A DNA stretch of 64,000 nucleotides from Brachypodius melanocephalos (taxonomy: Eukaryota; Chordata; Aves; Passeriformes; Pycnonotidae): positions 31,211,556 through 31,275,555 of the forward strand of contig VZSR01001685.1 in assembly GCA_013398615.1 (NCBI GenBank), given 5' to 3'. The position numbers were made by a program, and so were the translations under genes. This document shows, one piece after another, positions 12,633-26,700 of the stretch. Numbering within the stretch: position 1 is the first letter of the stretch; every line of letters starts with the position of its first letter. Under the pieces are notes generated by a model. The model searched no databases. It was given only the letters and a program-made list of their open reading frames with translations, and was not told the origin of the DNA.

Positions 12633-13803
12633 AATATAGAATTTGCACTGAAACTTATAGACTAGTCCCACTTCAATTCCTACTTAATTCCATAGTAGAA
12701 AACAATTGGGTCTATTGAGACCAGAACCAGACATTAAATAGATGCTAGCAATCTAGCTCATTTTAGGAAACAATTAACTAAATGGACAATTTATACACAC
12801 ACAGAATACTTTAGCTCAGCTCATTATGGAGCTGGTTCACATTAAGAACAAACAAAACTCCTCTAAAACTACAAAGGACTGTTTTCCATTCATAAATGGA
12901 TGTACAATGCATCACTTATTTGTACTTATAGAAACAATTCATCTCTCCTAATGTGTTTGGGACAACAGCATGGTTACCCAGTTAGAACAGGGCATAAATG
13001 TTGCCTAATGGCCATGGTGAGAAGTCAGAGTTTTTAATACCACACAGAAAAATCTCAGCACTTCCCATGTTGAGATCCTGAACATCCTGGTGATATCCTC
13101 CCTGGAAATGAGACCAAATCATTGGATTCAAAAGAAAGATATGGAAAGATTTCACCAAATACTTGTTCTGTTTCATCCTTCCTTTCTCAAGAAAGGAATT
13201 TACTTCCTTGGTTATTCCAATTATTAAGCGTAATTATATAAAATACCAACTGTTTACTGTTGGTACCTAACCAGACACTGGAGAACTGTAGACAAATTAA
13301 AAACATTGTTTGTTATAAACTTATTCTTCTCCTTAATAACATGTTATGGCTAACTAACACCATGAACAAAACAATTAGTTACTGTGACTTGGCATAGGAG
13401 CATGTGAAAAACTGGCAAACATATCCCATTGCTGAATATGGGAAGTGCTAAATTGAGATTGGTTTAAAGTATCTGTCTTCAGCTAAACTGAGGTTCACTG
13501 GTCTAAATACATTTTCAAGTGGAAATATTATGTAGCGATTTTATGTAGGAAGTCTTTGCTAAGGAGTATGCTGAGCATTTTTTTCTAGTATCTGTTCTTA
13601 TCTCCTCTTCTGTATTACCGACACATTAAAGTCATGTCAAGTAATTTATTCAGGGTCCAAAATGGTCTTATGTTAAAACCGTGTTCTTGACATCTTATTC
13701 TGAGTCCTAACTATTGGCCTGAATGTTCTCTTTCACTCATTTGAGATGTGTCAAAAGCGGCTTTCCACTGCTCATGCTGAAATCTATAGCTATGCTTTTT
13801 TAA

Positions 13804-13824
13804 AAACAAACAAACAAACAAACA
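13804..13824 (+). repeat. (AAAC)n microsatellite
   Basis: About five tandem AAAC units followed by further A/C-rich sequence, in intron 6. Confidence 0.9.
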
Positions 13825-14810
13825 ATAAAGAACAAAAACCAAAACGCTAAAGCAACCAAGAAATTGGACTTCAAAGATCAAGGAAAATATGAAAAGAATC
13901 AATTTATTTTCAGAAAGGGCTCATATGCACTCTGACTCTCCTCATGAGAGAAGACTTTTATTCTCCCCCTTCATTTGTAAACTGCTCTACAGATCTCCTT
14001 CATGGACCACATATACAACAAAATTACAATGTGAGCTCTTGCTTATCTGAAATCTGGCTTAGGTACCACCAGAACAACAGAATGTAGTAAGAGGAACTGA
14101 CAGAAGGTGGGACAAAAATCAAATTCTATTGTATTGTATTCCAAAGTATAGTCAATTAGCCAAAGCAGTGGCAGTCCCTCTGAAACCCATCCTAAATTTC
14201 TGTAGTGATTTCAATAAGCTGCAGTCAAGTATTTCCTCTTCTAGTGTGCACAGTGATAGATCCAGGATGTAATGCTGCTCCTCTTTTATTTTGTCTTTCA
14301 ATTTCTTCCTTTTTCTCTAGTTTTCCCTGTTTTATTCTTTCTCTAATGTGTACTTTGGTCATTTGTTCAGGGTGCCAGTACCCACGCACTGGCAGAGGAA
14401 GCAGCAGGGCTGTCCTGTGCTGGAATGCTGCAGGGAATGCCTGAGCCCCTCAGCCAATCTCCTGCCTCTGTGGTAAACCATTTAAGAAATGGCAAAAGCA
14501 TTGCTCCCCACTCTGAGGTCTTTTTCATATTCAAAACCGTTTCATGATCAGTAGCAGATTTGAGAAATTTTTCATTTTATTTCCAATATAAAAAATACTG
14601 AACGTTTGACAACAAACTACACAAGAATTCTGCAGTTTCTCAACACACTTTGAAGAGTCCCCATTAATTTTTAAACTAGATTCTGCAAATCACTCCTTTG
14701 TGCTATATTTTTCTCATTGAAAAACAACATTCATTGTTCAGCTATTTAAGGTGGAGTTACTTTGCCTAACATCATAAACATAAAAAGAAGACAAAAGTAT
14801 CCCTGTTTTT

Positions 14811-14910
14811 AGAACCATGGAATCATGGGAATAGTAAGGTTGGAAAAGATATCTAAGATCATGTAAGTCCAACCTTTGACTGTAAACCATCGTGTCCCCC
14901 AAATCATGCT
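14811..14910 (-). mobile_element. Short CR1 3' end, - sense
   Basis: AGAACCATGGAATCATGGGA followed by AAGGTTGGAAAAGATATCTAA and the AGTCCAACC...TAAACCAT pattern matches the reverse-complemented 3' terminus of a CR1. The fragment is about 100 bp and diverged. Confidence 0.85.
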
Positions 14911-15246
14911 GTTATTATATCTGTGAAGCTTATTTTAGGTGTCGCATGTTGAATTTTTCCTAATTATCATGGGTATTACAAGGCAAACATGTAGAAAGTA
15001 CACACAATATGGTGAACTTACATTACCTCTTCCTAAACAATATATAACAAAATATTCAGCCAAGTACCACATGCAATTTGGTCATTTGCTGTGCAGAAAT
15101 TATTTTGCACATCTACTTGGTTGACTATTAGCGTAGTCAAACCCTTTGTGCAATTCCTTGAATATTGAAAGTATAAGACATACAAAAAAAAAATCTCTTA
15201 AAAATAGATCCTAGGCTTAAAAAAATGCTCAAAGGCCAACACTTAT

Positions 15247-15247
<1 letters not shown>

Positions 15248-15275
<28 letters not shown>
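15248..15275 (+). repeat. T28 homopolymer
   Basis: Twenty-eight consecutive T residues, the longest mononucleotide run in the window. No recognisable retroelement body is attached. Confidence 0.95.
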
Positions 15276-15279
<4 letters not shown>

Positions 15280-18200
15280 AAACAATCTTGGTATACTCCA
15301 GAGTGAGACTGAGAAAATATCGCTATCAACGAAGATAGTGCATGTAGCCTACTTGCAGAGGCATCCACAGCGATGGCTGTAGTTCATGTTTGGAAAACAT
15401 CTTGATTGAAATCCTGGCCCTTTCCTTCCACTGTTCATCTGAGTGCAAAAAATAACTGCAGTAACTATTTAACTTATCTTCATCTATGTTTCAAAGGTCA
15501 TATGATTGCTGTTGCCTAGTCCGATTTCTAGTGCAGATGAAAACTGTTTATTTAAAATATATATTCTCTACATTTTGAATTAACAAATTTATATTACTGC
15601 ATATAGAAAAAAAAAATTCTAAAATGAACATCTCCTAAAACTGCTCTTACTATTTGGTGTTCTATGGAAGTAAGTAATTCAAGAATACTTTGATGTACAT
15701 TTGTTTAATATTTAATTTTTAAATACTGTACTCTCATTTTTACAGCTCTTTTCATTAGTAAATTATTCTTTGATTATAGCCCTTATTTTAAATCTTTTAG
15801 TCTTATCCAAATATTTTTTAATCATTTCTTCACCATCAAATTGTATGTGAACTTTTTATCATTTTTTTGATGCATATCCATCTGTCTTCTCTATTTTTCG
15901 TGTGCAGACAGTATCAGTGGCATTTTAGCATTTTTTTTCCATTGTATACATTAACCTTTCAAAAATATCCTGAAGTAATCAAAAGCTGTAAGTATTTATA
16001 CAACACTTTCAGCTCAAGGAAAATGTGTTCTTCAGAATCCATACAAAACATGCTATGGAGATTTTGGCTGACTCCAGTGGATAGGTAACACCAGATCTCA
16101 CGTTGTACAGGAAACTCAGAAAATTTGGAGATCTCTAACAACACCATGGGTTGATCTGGGCCTTCTGTGGATAGTTACCACGTACGATATCACCCCCATA
16201 CATTTTCAGAGCATTCAGCTCCTCCTGGAAAATCTTCCACATGAGAACTTGTCCACTGTATCTCTTCAGACTACAGGTATGACAGTAATAGGCCTTGCAC
16301 TATGATGCAGCTGGAGATGATATTGCTCTTTCTTCTCTGTCCCACAATATATATGTAAAATGTGACAACTGTTTTATCTTTACCAACTGAACATACTTTT
16401 TTTTTTTTTTTTATAATAACAACAATAAAACCACACTCCATTTGGATGGATTTCTGTATTCCTAACTGAATCGAGCATTTTAATTCATTCTGATTTTGTC
16501 CAAATAACTAAATTGACTGAGACACTATAAAATGTTCCCACCGCCACATGGTTATGATCCAATATGAAGAAACAAATAGACAGACACAAAAGAAGCAAAA
16601 TAAAGACCTGTAATGACATCAAATCTAGGCTTGCAGCCAGGAATCTCTGGAATGTTCAAATTCCCCCTAATGCTCTGTAGATATCAGCACATGCCCATGA
16701 AGTACAAAAGCTTTCATCCACAAATGAACATTAAGCCTTTAGAGAGCACTTAAGAGTTTATTTCCTCACTAGTGATTGTGCTTTGAGACTACAGAACCAT
16801 CTGTAAATTTTCTTGAACTCAGTTGTGTTGCCCTTCCCCATAGAGAGTTAACGTAAAAGTAAAGAATTCCATGAATTAATGGAGCATTGGTCTGTTCTGC
16901 ATCATGGAAAGATAAGAAAACTGGGCATTTTTTAATACTAAAAAAATCACCAATTTTCTTGGTTAGAACTGAAAAACTTTCTCCTGGTACTGAGAAAAAA
17001 AAGTGTTCTGTTGAGGCATTCTATATCTAAATGGTAAATAATCTAACGAAGATGAGTCAAATGTAAAAAAAAAATTCACTATTTCATTAATACATGCATC
17101 TGTCTATGTAATGATACAAACAAAGGATCCTTAACACATCATCTTTAAAATCAGGTGGGTGTATAAAAGAGACTAAACAATGAAAAGGGGTGAAAAAAGT
17201 TTAATATGCAGTTGCATTATAATATGAGGTGAAGATATGTGCTTTGTTGTAGCTATCTTTTTCTCTTTATAAATATTAGTGGAAAACACCAAATTGGTTC
17301 TCCCAGAGAACCTGCATTTATACAGGTTATGTCAACACATGTTTGTGGTTCTTTGAAATATCATGGGACATGTGATGAACAAAATGTTCAAATGAGTCAA
17401 ATCTCCTTTTGCATTGACCAACACCTACTTCTTGATATTTCTCTTCCAATATCACTTTCGATGCACTCTTTGGAAAACTAGATAACCCATTATTTTCTAT
17501 GACACTTTGCTATCTTAAATCTGACAAACATATGAGCCTCTGTTTGAAAACTCAGTAACTAATTGTACAACTCTCTCCATCACCCAAATAATCTTTGATA
17601 TCATATGTCATACTCTTCATTTTTCTTCTATCCTTTTGCAACCTCTTTTACCATTTCATTTAAAAAAAAAGATCAATAACTGTGGACTACCTCTTTCCCT
17701 TTAATGAAACTGTCAAAAAGCTTTCAAAATGTGATTTTTTTTTTTTTTTTTAGGAATAGAGAGAATATGAGCTTACCAGCACTTTCAAGATTCTTTTCCC
17801 TGCTGCACAGTATTTCCTATCACAAAACTATTGCTTTATCAACAACAGCACAAAATTTCCTTCCTGGAGAAGACCAAGTGTACCACCTAGGATTTTTTTC
17901 ACAGTTAATTTTTATTATACATCCTGACCAATGAAAAGAGAATAAAGAATAGCGGGGCTTGTGTGCATATATTTCTTCTGTAACTTCACATATAAACCTG
18001 TGAAAATGGTTTAGAACAGACTTATCTTTCTCCAGATAGCAGAACAGACTCACCACTGCAATGAAATCAGAATAATTTTGGGGTTTTTTCTACCTGTCTA
18101 CCCTTATCACTCTATCACTTGCAATATGATGCTTCACTGTCTGCCAGAGGTGAGCAGATGATTTTAAAAAATACAACAGATATTTCTGAGTCATCATGCT

Positions 18201-18988
18201 GTCTGTAATGACTCAAGCACTCTCTGAAAAACAAAAAGGTCACAGTAGAGCAAACTCAACTACCTTTCTTATTTTTTACCCCCAAAATATATGGGATATT
18301 AAATGAGTAGCGAATGGAGTCCTTGATAAAGAAAAGTTACAGATAATCTAAGTCAGGATATGACCTTTTTCACCAAAAATTTCTAGAGGCAAGCAGCAAA
18401 AACACTGAAAGAAGTCAAAAGGAGGAATTACGAATAAGACAAAACCATAAGTACTTATTTCTAGTTTCACTAATCTACATAGATATTCCTGTTAAAGCAT
18501 GAAGATTAGAAAACTTCAAATAGAATAGAGAAGGATTCACCTGGAAAAAAAAAATGTGCACCTACATGAATAAGTTTGTGACTTGTGAACTATGGCATAT
18601 CTATGAGATCACTTAGCATAATTTTCAGCTAAAGGAAGCTTCTGTTTTCAATGTGGAAATAAAATAGAACTCATTATCATTCATTCTTGTTGGTCAAAAG
18701 CTTTTGAAGATGAGGCAGTGACAAACTATGTCTACCAGGATTATCCAAGATCAACCATCAGAAGTCTGTCATTGATATTGCAGGAACACTAAAATTAGTA
18801 CTCCAAACATTTTTTCTAGATGTAATGAAAGATTTCATTTCCTTTAAGCAGTAACCTTTTTACTAGAAAGAATTGTGGTATGTTATTATTCACATTATTT
18901 ACCACTATATCACATGGATTTTCATATTTCTGTCACATACTTAAATTCATATGCAGATATGTTTCTTTCCTTATGCAAATGAATGTCC

Positions 18989-19069
18989 CAGCCCATAGCA
19001 GGGAGTTAGAATAGATAATCTCTGAAGGTCCCTTCCAATGCAGACCGTTCTGATTCTATGGTTCTATAA
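18989..19069 (+). mobile_element. Short CR1 3' end, + sense
   Basis: The segment ends in GGTCCCTTCCAATGCAGACC and then TGATTCTATGGTTCTATA, the CR1 3' terminal repeat in forward orientation. Upstream AGTTAGAATAGATAATCTC is the usual 3' UTR sequence. Only about 80 bp remain. It is one of two fragments on the plus strand. Confidence 0.85.
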
Positions 19070-19769
19070 CTAATATTAGGAAAACATTTACAAGGAAGTA
19101 AGAGGGAAAAATAAAACATTTAATGAGTCAATGAAATGTGAAGTAAATGGAACAGTGACATTAAAATTGTAAAGAAAGAGGGATGTTAGTGATAGAGGGC
19201 ACAGCATAAACTGATGGACACCACTATGTGCACATCATACACACATACAGAAATACAGCAGGTGAAATCAGCTGAGTCAGTAACTCTCATATTGACATTT
19301 ATTACGTCTCTGAAGACCTGAAATAATCCTGTCCCTCCCATGAATCTTCATAATTCATGAAACCAAATTTCATGGTTTTGCACATATGTGATCCTATGTG
19401 CAGATGCAGTATGCGTCCATGCTGACACTTATCCTGTCTCTCTGCCTTCTCCACACTGCACATTGCATGAAATCTCTGAGGAAACCAGAAGAACTGGGAG
19501 TGCACTGATGAGTCATGTCAGAATCACAGGTAGAAGCAAGCAAGCAAGAAAGAAAGAGTAATTAAAACATTTCCTTCTGATTGCAGTAGTTTAGGACAGT
19601 TCATCCATAAACAAGATACTGAAGCTGTTCTAACCAGGATGAGGTTCTCAAGACGATATCTCACTCTTTAACACATTGTTTGTAGGGGAAATGGGAGAGG
19701 ATCTACAATACCCATTTCAGGGTCATACCACCCCTGTCTACATATGCATACCTATAACAAGTGGACACT

Positions 19770-20490
19770 TAAGGTGTCCAGCACAGAGCAGAGCAGGACA
19801 ATCCCCTCCCTTGCCCAGCTGGTGGTGCTGTGCCTGATGCACCCCAGGACAGGGTTGGCTGCTGGCTGCCAAGGCACTGCTGACTCAGATTCAGCTTTCC
19901 ATCAACCAGGACCCTCGAGACTCTTTCCGTGGCACTCTCTCCAACATCTCGTTCCCAAATCTGTATGTACATCCTGGTTTTCCCTGTCCCAGGTGCAGAA
20001 TCCAGCCCTTTCCCTTGTTGAACTTCTTATGGTTGCTGATTACCCAGCCCTCTAATTTGTTGATGTCTCTGCATGGCTTCTCTGCTCTCAGTGGAGTAAT
20101 CAGCTCCTCCCAATACAGTGTCATTGACAGACTTATTCAGCATCCCTTCTAGTTCTGTGTCCAAGTGGTTTGTGGAAATGTAGAAGAGACCTGGCCTTAA
20201 GATGGAGTCATGTGAACCCCACTAGGGACCGGCCACCAGCCTGATGTAAGCCCATCTACTATAGTCTCTTTTGATTGTCCTCCACATTTCTGGGCAGCTT
20301 CAGCCCCAAGGGCTCTCACTAGCAATTAGTTCTTCAAGTTCTGGCATCCCATCCTACTGCTTATCACTGGCAATTGCTTATCTTTGGTTTTGTCCCTTTT
20401 TCCCTTCCAATCTAGTTTAAAGCTCTGTCAAGGAGCCCTGGTAGCTCCTGTGCTAAGGTCCTTTCTCCCCTTTGAGAAATGTGCTCCATG
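19770..20490 (-). mobile_element. CR1 with internal deletion: ORF1 end joined to ORF2 reverse transcriptase
   Basis: Minus-strand reading gives degraded CR1 ORF2 reverse-transcriptase sequence: ILRPGLFYIS, a motif position where active elements have FADD (here SVND), then INKLEGWVISNHKKFNKGKG, ILHLGQGKPGCTYRFGNEML and LVDGKLNLSQQC. At higher coordinates (about 20390-20490) a block resembles the end of CR1 ORF1 (a KGRKDLSTGAT-like frame ending at a TTTAAACTAG-type stop). In a full CR1 the endonuclease and early RT, well over 1 kb, would lie between these parts, so the copy is internally deleted. It has stops and frameshifts and is dead. The RT part is firm; the ORF1 part is less so. Confidence 0.82.
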
Positions 20491-23400
20491 TCCTTTAGGT
20501 GAGTGTATGAGGGTTATTTTGCATTCAAGCTGCTGCAAGAGGCAAATATATGCTTTTTGTTCTGATTTTAATGCTTGTGTTCTCTGATATTGTGCTGACA
20601 ATAAAAAGGAAAAAAAAATCCGGGTACCAAATCTAACTCTGAATGTCATGGGGCAAGGCCAAGTAAATGTTATCCCTGTTGGACATGGAAGGATTAAAAA
20701 AATGACTGTAGAAAATGCCACAGTAATCAGTGGGTGAACAGTGGTAATTTCTAGAGTGTCTCAGGTTTGAGGTTGACAGCAATGGCCAATGAGCAAAATA
20801 GGCCATTAAGAGTGAAACATCCAGAAGACAGCAGCCAACAAATAACATCTGTCATGACAAGGCAAATATGAAAATGATAGATATTTGATTGTTTTTGGTC
20901 ACTGCCTCTGTCACTCAGATACAGGGATTGGATCTTGTAGAAAATGAAGGAATTTCAGTGACTATGTAATATTGTAAACCACATCTGATTGCAGATAAGC
21001 TGGGAATGTACAATTTAAAGCAGTAAATGACTGTGGGTGTTATAAAGGGTCGGCCAGACATCACTCCAACACAAAATCAAAGGCTCCATCGTGACAAGAT
21101 TGAAGAGAAATGATGGTGCAGTCTTATGGAGAATGGGAAAGGATTTAACTCTGCCACTGTTAAGTATAACCTTTGACCTAATACAGCCTATTCTCCTTGG
21201 AAAAGATATTTTCATTAGACAGATATGTTAAATCATGAATTAAAATGGTCCTTGTGTAATTTTGATTTATTGACTGGAAATGTAGAATAATAAGATTTGA
21301 TTTTGAATAGAAAAGCAGTTTTTGATTTCATACACTTGGTATTACAAGCTTACCTGCTGTTTCTTTTGTGATTTTCCCTAATATGTATTACTTATAATAG
21401 ATAGTCCTTCATTATTACAAAGGTAATTAAAACCAAGTGAAATCATCAGTGTGTTATAGTCAGTGGAGTTTTTTACCATTACTTTCAACTGGGCCAAGTT
21501 TTCACCCAATAGGCAAGGAAAGCAACACTTAAAAATATTCAATTTACAGCTTATAAAAAGAAGGAAATGCAGCCTTTAAGTAAATATATGCTATATTTTT
21601 TGATATTCTCCAATAGATTGCCAAGAGTGTGAATAATGTTTCACTAAGTTGTTGAAAAAAAGCATACATGTGTTTTACATTATTTAAGATCTCAACTGTT
21701 TAGTAGTGCAGTGCTTTGCATAGGAAATGGCTAATTCAGAGGAACAAATGAGATTATTAGTTTATTTGTATTTAAAACCCTGCCAAACTTTTACATTGTG
21801 GACCTTCAACCCTTTGAAAGGAACCAAAAAAAAAAAAAAACAAAACCAAACCAAAGAATCAAAGAAATTAGAAATCTACAAATACTGCTAGAATATAAGG
21901 CTTTGGCTGTAAATGAAGATTAGGAAAGTATAAGCAAACAATACCACTGCTTGAAAAACCTTACATTACAAGCCATTCAAATTGTTTTCCAAAACGTTTA
22001 CCTAAATTAGTTGAAAGGCCACAATTTTATACAACAAGAAATTTTAATTAAGCCTTGTGCTTGAAGTGTTTCTGCAATTGCTCCCTTTGGTTCCATTAGC
22101 ATGTAGCCTCAATTAAAATGTATTGTTAATATTACAAGATAACACTTGCCGGTGGCACAGAATTGAAGATATGCCTCCATGTAATTTTAGATTATTCCTT
22201 GCTGTGAGTTTTTGCAATTATTTTTTGTCAATAATGCTTTTTTCTATTCTCTTGCCAATGAAATATTTTTAATCAGTACACCCAAACACTGAGCCTCTGA
22301 AAACAGGGAACGTCTACAAAGTTAAATACCTTTTGCACACTAGAATTCAGTTCAAATTTTTTGTTATTCATTTTTACTATATTACAATAAGTAAAAAATT
22401 AATAGGGTCAAAGGATTCTCTGACTTTAGGAAAGAAATATAACTGTGAGGGGAAAAATCCCCAAGATTACATCTTTCCACTTTAATCGACATCACTACTC
22501 CTTTTTCAAATGGTAATGTTCATTGAGAGCATTTATTTTCCCTATTGAAATTCTCTGTCTATTGTTGAGTTATGCACAAGAAATAAATTTACCAGATTAG
22601 ACTCTTTTCACGTGCATTTGTTTATCTGTATTTTTAATGTCTTTCTCTTATTTAATAGTGTTGTGCAGAACCTTAATTGTTCAGTATTCCTTACATTTGG
22701 TAGTATGGAAAACTTGTGGTTGAAAACACAACTTTTAATGATCAAGTAGATTTTAGAACAAACTCTTGTCAAATAGGCAGGAAAAAAGGAACAGTTATTT
22801 TCAACACCTAATAAAAAATAGTACTTCTAAATGCACAAGTAACACCATACAAACACACTTTCATTTGTTGGAGGATTGGTTTTTTGGAGTGAGAAAAAGT
22901 AACAATTCTAATTTTTTTATTCAACTTACAAGTACTTTCCTAAGAATACTTAAAAGTTTAACCCACTCAATCCTTTTGCATAAAGCAAATACCAGAGAGC
23001 TCCAGATTCCTCCAGTTCCACTCTATTTAAAAAAACCTGCTTCTAAAGAATGACTAATTCTTTGAATTGTGGCCAATGGTTTGCAAATATTTAGTATCAC
23101 ATTTTTCAGTATTTATTAGATTAAAACTAAACCAGAAATAAAAATTTGTTTAGATTCACATTTAACTGCCCACAATTTTTAAACATTGTCCCAAAGCCTG
23201 CTACCACGTTTGTATAATAATTCACACAATCCACTCCAGTATTCCTATTAAACTCAGACTGCCCAGCTCTGTGTGAAAACCCTTGACGAGTCTGAAGTGC
23301 TCCTTTTTATCTGTGAGGACTCTCTGGGTTAGGGAGTGCACCTTGTGGGTGGGTATTAATGGCTCATCATGAGATGGCGAGAGTTTCAAAGAGACAGGAC

Positions 23401-23748
23401 CAAGTCAGCCTTTGAATAAAGGATTTTAGCTTAGAGCCTGACCCTAGGAAGGAGGATGATTTCCTCTGAAAGAGGGCCCAGGGGAAGGAGGCAGCAAAGC
23501 ATGGGTCTCACACAGACAGAAAGGGTGGACATTCCCTCCCCTGCATTTCTCTTGTTAGTGTTTGTGAGCAGCTGCCACACACCCCAATCTCCTGTGCCTG
23601 GTCTGTTTTTCTGAGCTGGAATGAAGAAGTCACAAAACAGTCTCCTGATGAAATCTCACTAACTATTGCCTCTGACAGTCATATTCCAAAGGAGTTGGAG
23701 CAAATCTACTGGGAAATGAGTGGGTGAAACAGTCAAATTTCAGCCCAT

Positions 23749-23795
23749 TCACACAGTCACAGAAGGGCTGAGGTTGGAAAGGACCTCTGGAAGTT
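23749..23795 (-). mobile_element. Minimal CR1 3' end, - sense
   Basis: CACACAGTCACAGAAGGGCT followed by GAGGTTGGAAAGGACCTCTGG is the reverse-complemented CR1 3' terminus, about 50 bp long. It is severely 5'-truncated. Confidence 0.75.
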
Positions 23796-26700
23796 TTAGG
23801 GGAATATATAGAAATACGTGAAACTTCCTTTGGAGTTAAGTGGAGAAAATAAATGACAAACATTTTGGGAGGCTATGACTTTTTAGTGCTCATATTTCTG
23901 TTGCTACAAAAAGTCACAGAAGGGACAATTTTTTTCCTCATGCTTAAACTGAAATTAAACAAATCATCTGTCTTGCTTTTCTCTCAGGGAAAATAAAACC
24001 TAGAATATTAGCTTTCAAGTTCAAGGCAATGCCTCAGCACAGCTGTTAAATCTACCTCATCTTCCTGAACTGTATTGCAATGCAAACTTGCAGTATGGAG
24101 GTAGTCAAGCAGCAGGTACAATTGTGTCATGCAAAAAGTGGTATGAGAAGAAATAATAATATATTTTGCATTTGAGAGTTTATTTGGGTCAAGACGGTGT
24201 GAGCAGTTACACATTAACAAGATGGTGACACCCACCTTTAGATGAAACACTTCTGTGGTGCACTCTCACGGGGTCCACAGTCAAACACACCAGTGTCTAA
24301 GGGAGAGCCCCCCTTCTGAAAAATCTGAACCACATGTATTGTGCAACTGTTTGGCCTCAGAGGACAAACTGTATCTAATTAAAAGCAAAGCACATATGAT
24401 GGACATGAGAGGAACTCAGTACCATCTGCTCTACCACTGATTAAATCCTTTTACACCACACTGTTTGCCAATGAAAACATAGCCTTTTGAAAAAACAAAA
24501 CAAAAAAAAACCAAAAAAACCCAGTACTCCTTCTCCTGACAAATCTAAAGCCCTGTGGAAGGCACTGAGTCATACATCCTGGTAAGGTTATACTTCTTAG
24601 TGGGCTACTACATGACTAATGGGAATTTTACTAGGCAGATAGTACAGACTAATAATCAGTTCAAGTCGTTTGTAAGTTTCAGTAAGATGTATATCAATTG
24701 TATTGGTACCTTTGCAAATAAATCCCTAAAAATAGAGTTATGATTTTTTTAGAATTTTCTATACATAAAATTTACATATATATATACAGATATGGGTGTA
24801 GGTGCTAGGTAGTAAGTATTGCCATGACTGGGCTGCCATCTTTCAAATTGTGTAATAAAGTTCAAGACAACTTTCTAAAAAGAGGGATGGTAGAAGGATT
24901 TTAAACAGAACTATTCTGGTACAATTATTACCCAGGTGATTACATTCTTGTCTAAATTGCTCTGCAGCTGGATGGAATATACTACCCACTTTCCACACTG
25001 TAAGGAACAGATTGTACTTCCCATTTTAAGCCTGTGAAATGTGTTAGCTAGAAACCCTTCCTAGCTTAGAAGCAGATTGAAAGGCTGAGGTAACATTTGG
25101 AGAATATTTTTACATCTGTCAGTGAAAGTATTCAATTATCAAAAACAGACAAGCTATGACTTTTTAGCAACCCAGCATGTCCCTGCTTTTATCCTTCATG
25201 ACATCCTACAATTTGGTTTTCTTTCATAAAACAACCATGCTGTACACTTCCAGTTAGCTCGGTGTATTATCATATATTGAAATCCCCACTGACTTTTTGC
25301 TGCTTTTCTCCTCCCTTTTCAACATATAAACTGAATTACCTGAATTAAAGCAGTTCTTCTTCCCTGATTAGTTCAAAATTGGTAAATTCCATCAAGTTAT
25401 TCTTCCTAACCTGATACAAAGAATAGGGGAAAAGGAGTCTACTCTCTGCAGACTTAGCTACTTCTGAGCTACTGTTCCTAGTCTTTTACAGCTAAGATGT
25501 TAAGTGGTTTTCCCTCTCAGATCACAGTGTCTAGTTCCTCAGGATCCTCTGCTGAACTTTCCCAGGCAGCAGTTGACAGCTTAGACACCCACAGCATGAC
25601 ACGACAAAAAACAGCTACACAAGCAGACCACAAGAGCTCTGAAAAATCTGCTTTCAAATATAGTGAAATCAAGTCTCATATTATAGCTGTTTCTTTGCTT
25701 CTGCTTTTATTAGTAGTACTTTCCCTCTGCCTCACAGATTTTTAATTAGATTAAATAGCCAATGCTAAAATGCTTTAAAAGTTTCTCATATGTTTACCAC
25801 ATATCAAGAAACAGATTTTTGTCCTTTGGTGTTTAATGGCATACTCTATATAAATACACACTTCTAAGAGGGATATTAAATGGAACTCAGACTGTTACGT
25901 ATGAAAGCAATTGCAGTCTAAACTAATGCCAAGGAGTAATTACAGCCTAATTGCCTTGGCTTGTTTAGCATGTCATAAATGTTTTTACAATGGTTCTTAG
26001 CAGATGAAGAGCCAGAAAACAAATTTCTGCAAGTTGTGGAGAAATCACAGCACGTTAAGGCCTTCCTCAAACTGGTTCCATATTCTACCATCTGCAATGT
26101 TCAGGAGACATTTCTCTGAGCTGTAAATGCTATTTGTCTGGTGGACAAAATTCTTTATCTTATACTTAAATTACATTTCAACAAACACCACAGAATATGA
26201 GAGTAGATAAAAAATGCTGTTGTTCAACGAGTTAACTTTTCCAACAAGAATACTAAAACCATTAGAGATTATATAGAATCCATTCATTTGTTTCCTAGGG
26301 ATTTAGTATTAAACAAAGGATGAGTGCAATCTCTATGAAATGTTCTTCTGTGAAACAAAAACCTGTGTCACATTAAAAAAGGATGGCAACTTGTCCCTCT
26401 AATTTGATGCTTATGAAGGATAAATTCCACATATGCTTACTCTTCTAGATGGAACTTGCTCAAGAAAGAAAGATATTTTTAAAGCTGTGAGACTGAAAAG
26501 AACGTAAAAGAAAAGGATATTGACAGCAGTCGCACTGTTTGTTGAAGAGCTACAGGTAATTTTGTTGCCATGGAACAAAGTGTGAATTGCACAGGACACA
26601 GGAAGAAAGCATATGCTGCAAACTTCTTCACTAATGGATCTTTTCTGCAGCCCTTAGACAATGGGGTTTCTTTTCATGATGCACTAGCCCTGGAGGTACT

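Noticed and set aside
12411..12671. 86-codon minus-strand frame of repeating Lys-Gly-Lys-Glu-Arg
   Set aside because: It is the translation of the (GGAAA)n microsatellite; repeat units of five bases keep all frames open.
16130..16340. Intron 6 stretch with a more gene-like texture around 16140-16320
   Set aside because: No frame of meaningful length, no splice-flanked exon and no repeat family I could name; left unannotated.
25497..25745. 82-codon plus-strand frame with a Ser/Thr-rich N-terminus and a hydrophobic Leu-rich C-terminus, resembling a tail-anchored protein
   Set aside because: The hydrophobic end comes from a T-rich stretch. No homology is recognisable, and there is no promoter, splice or conservation evidence from a single sequence.
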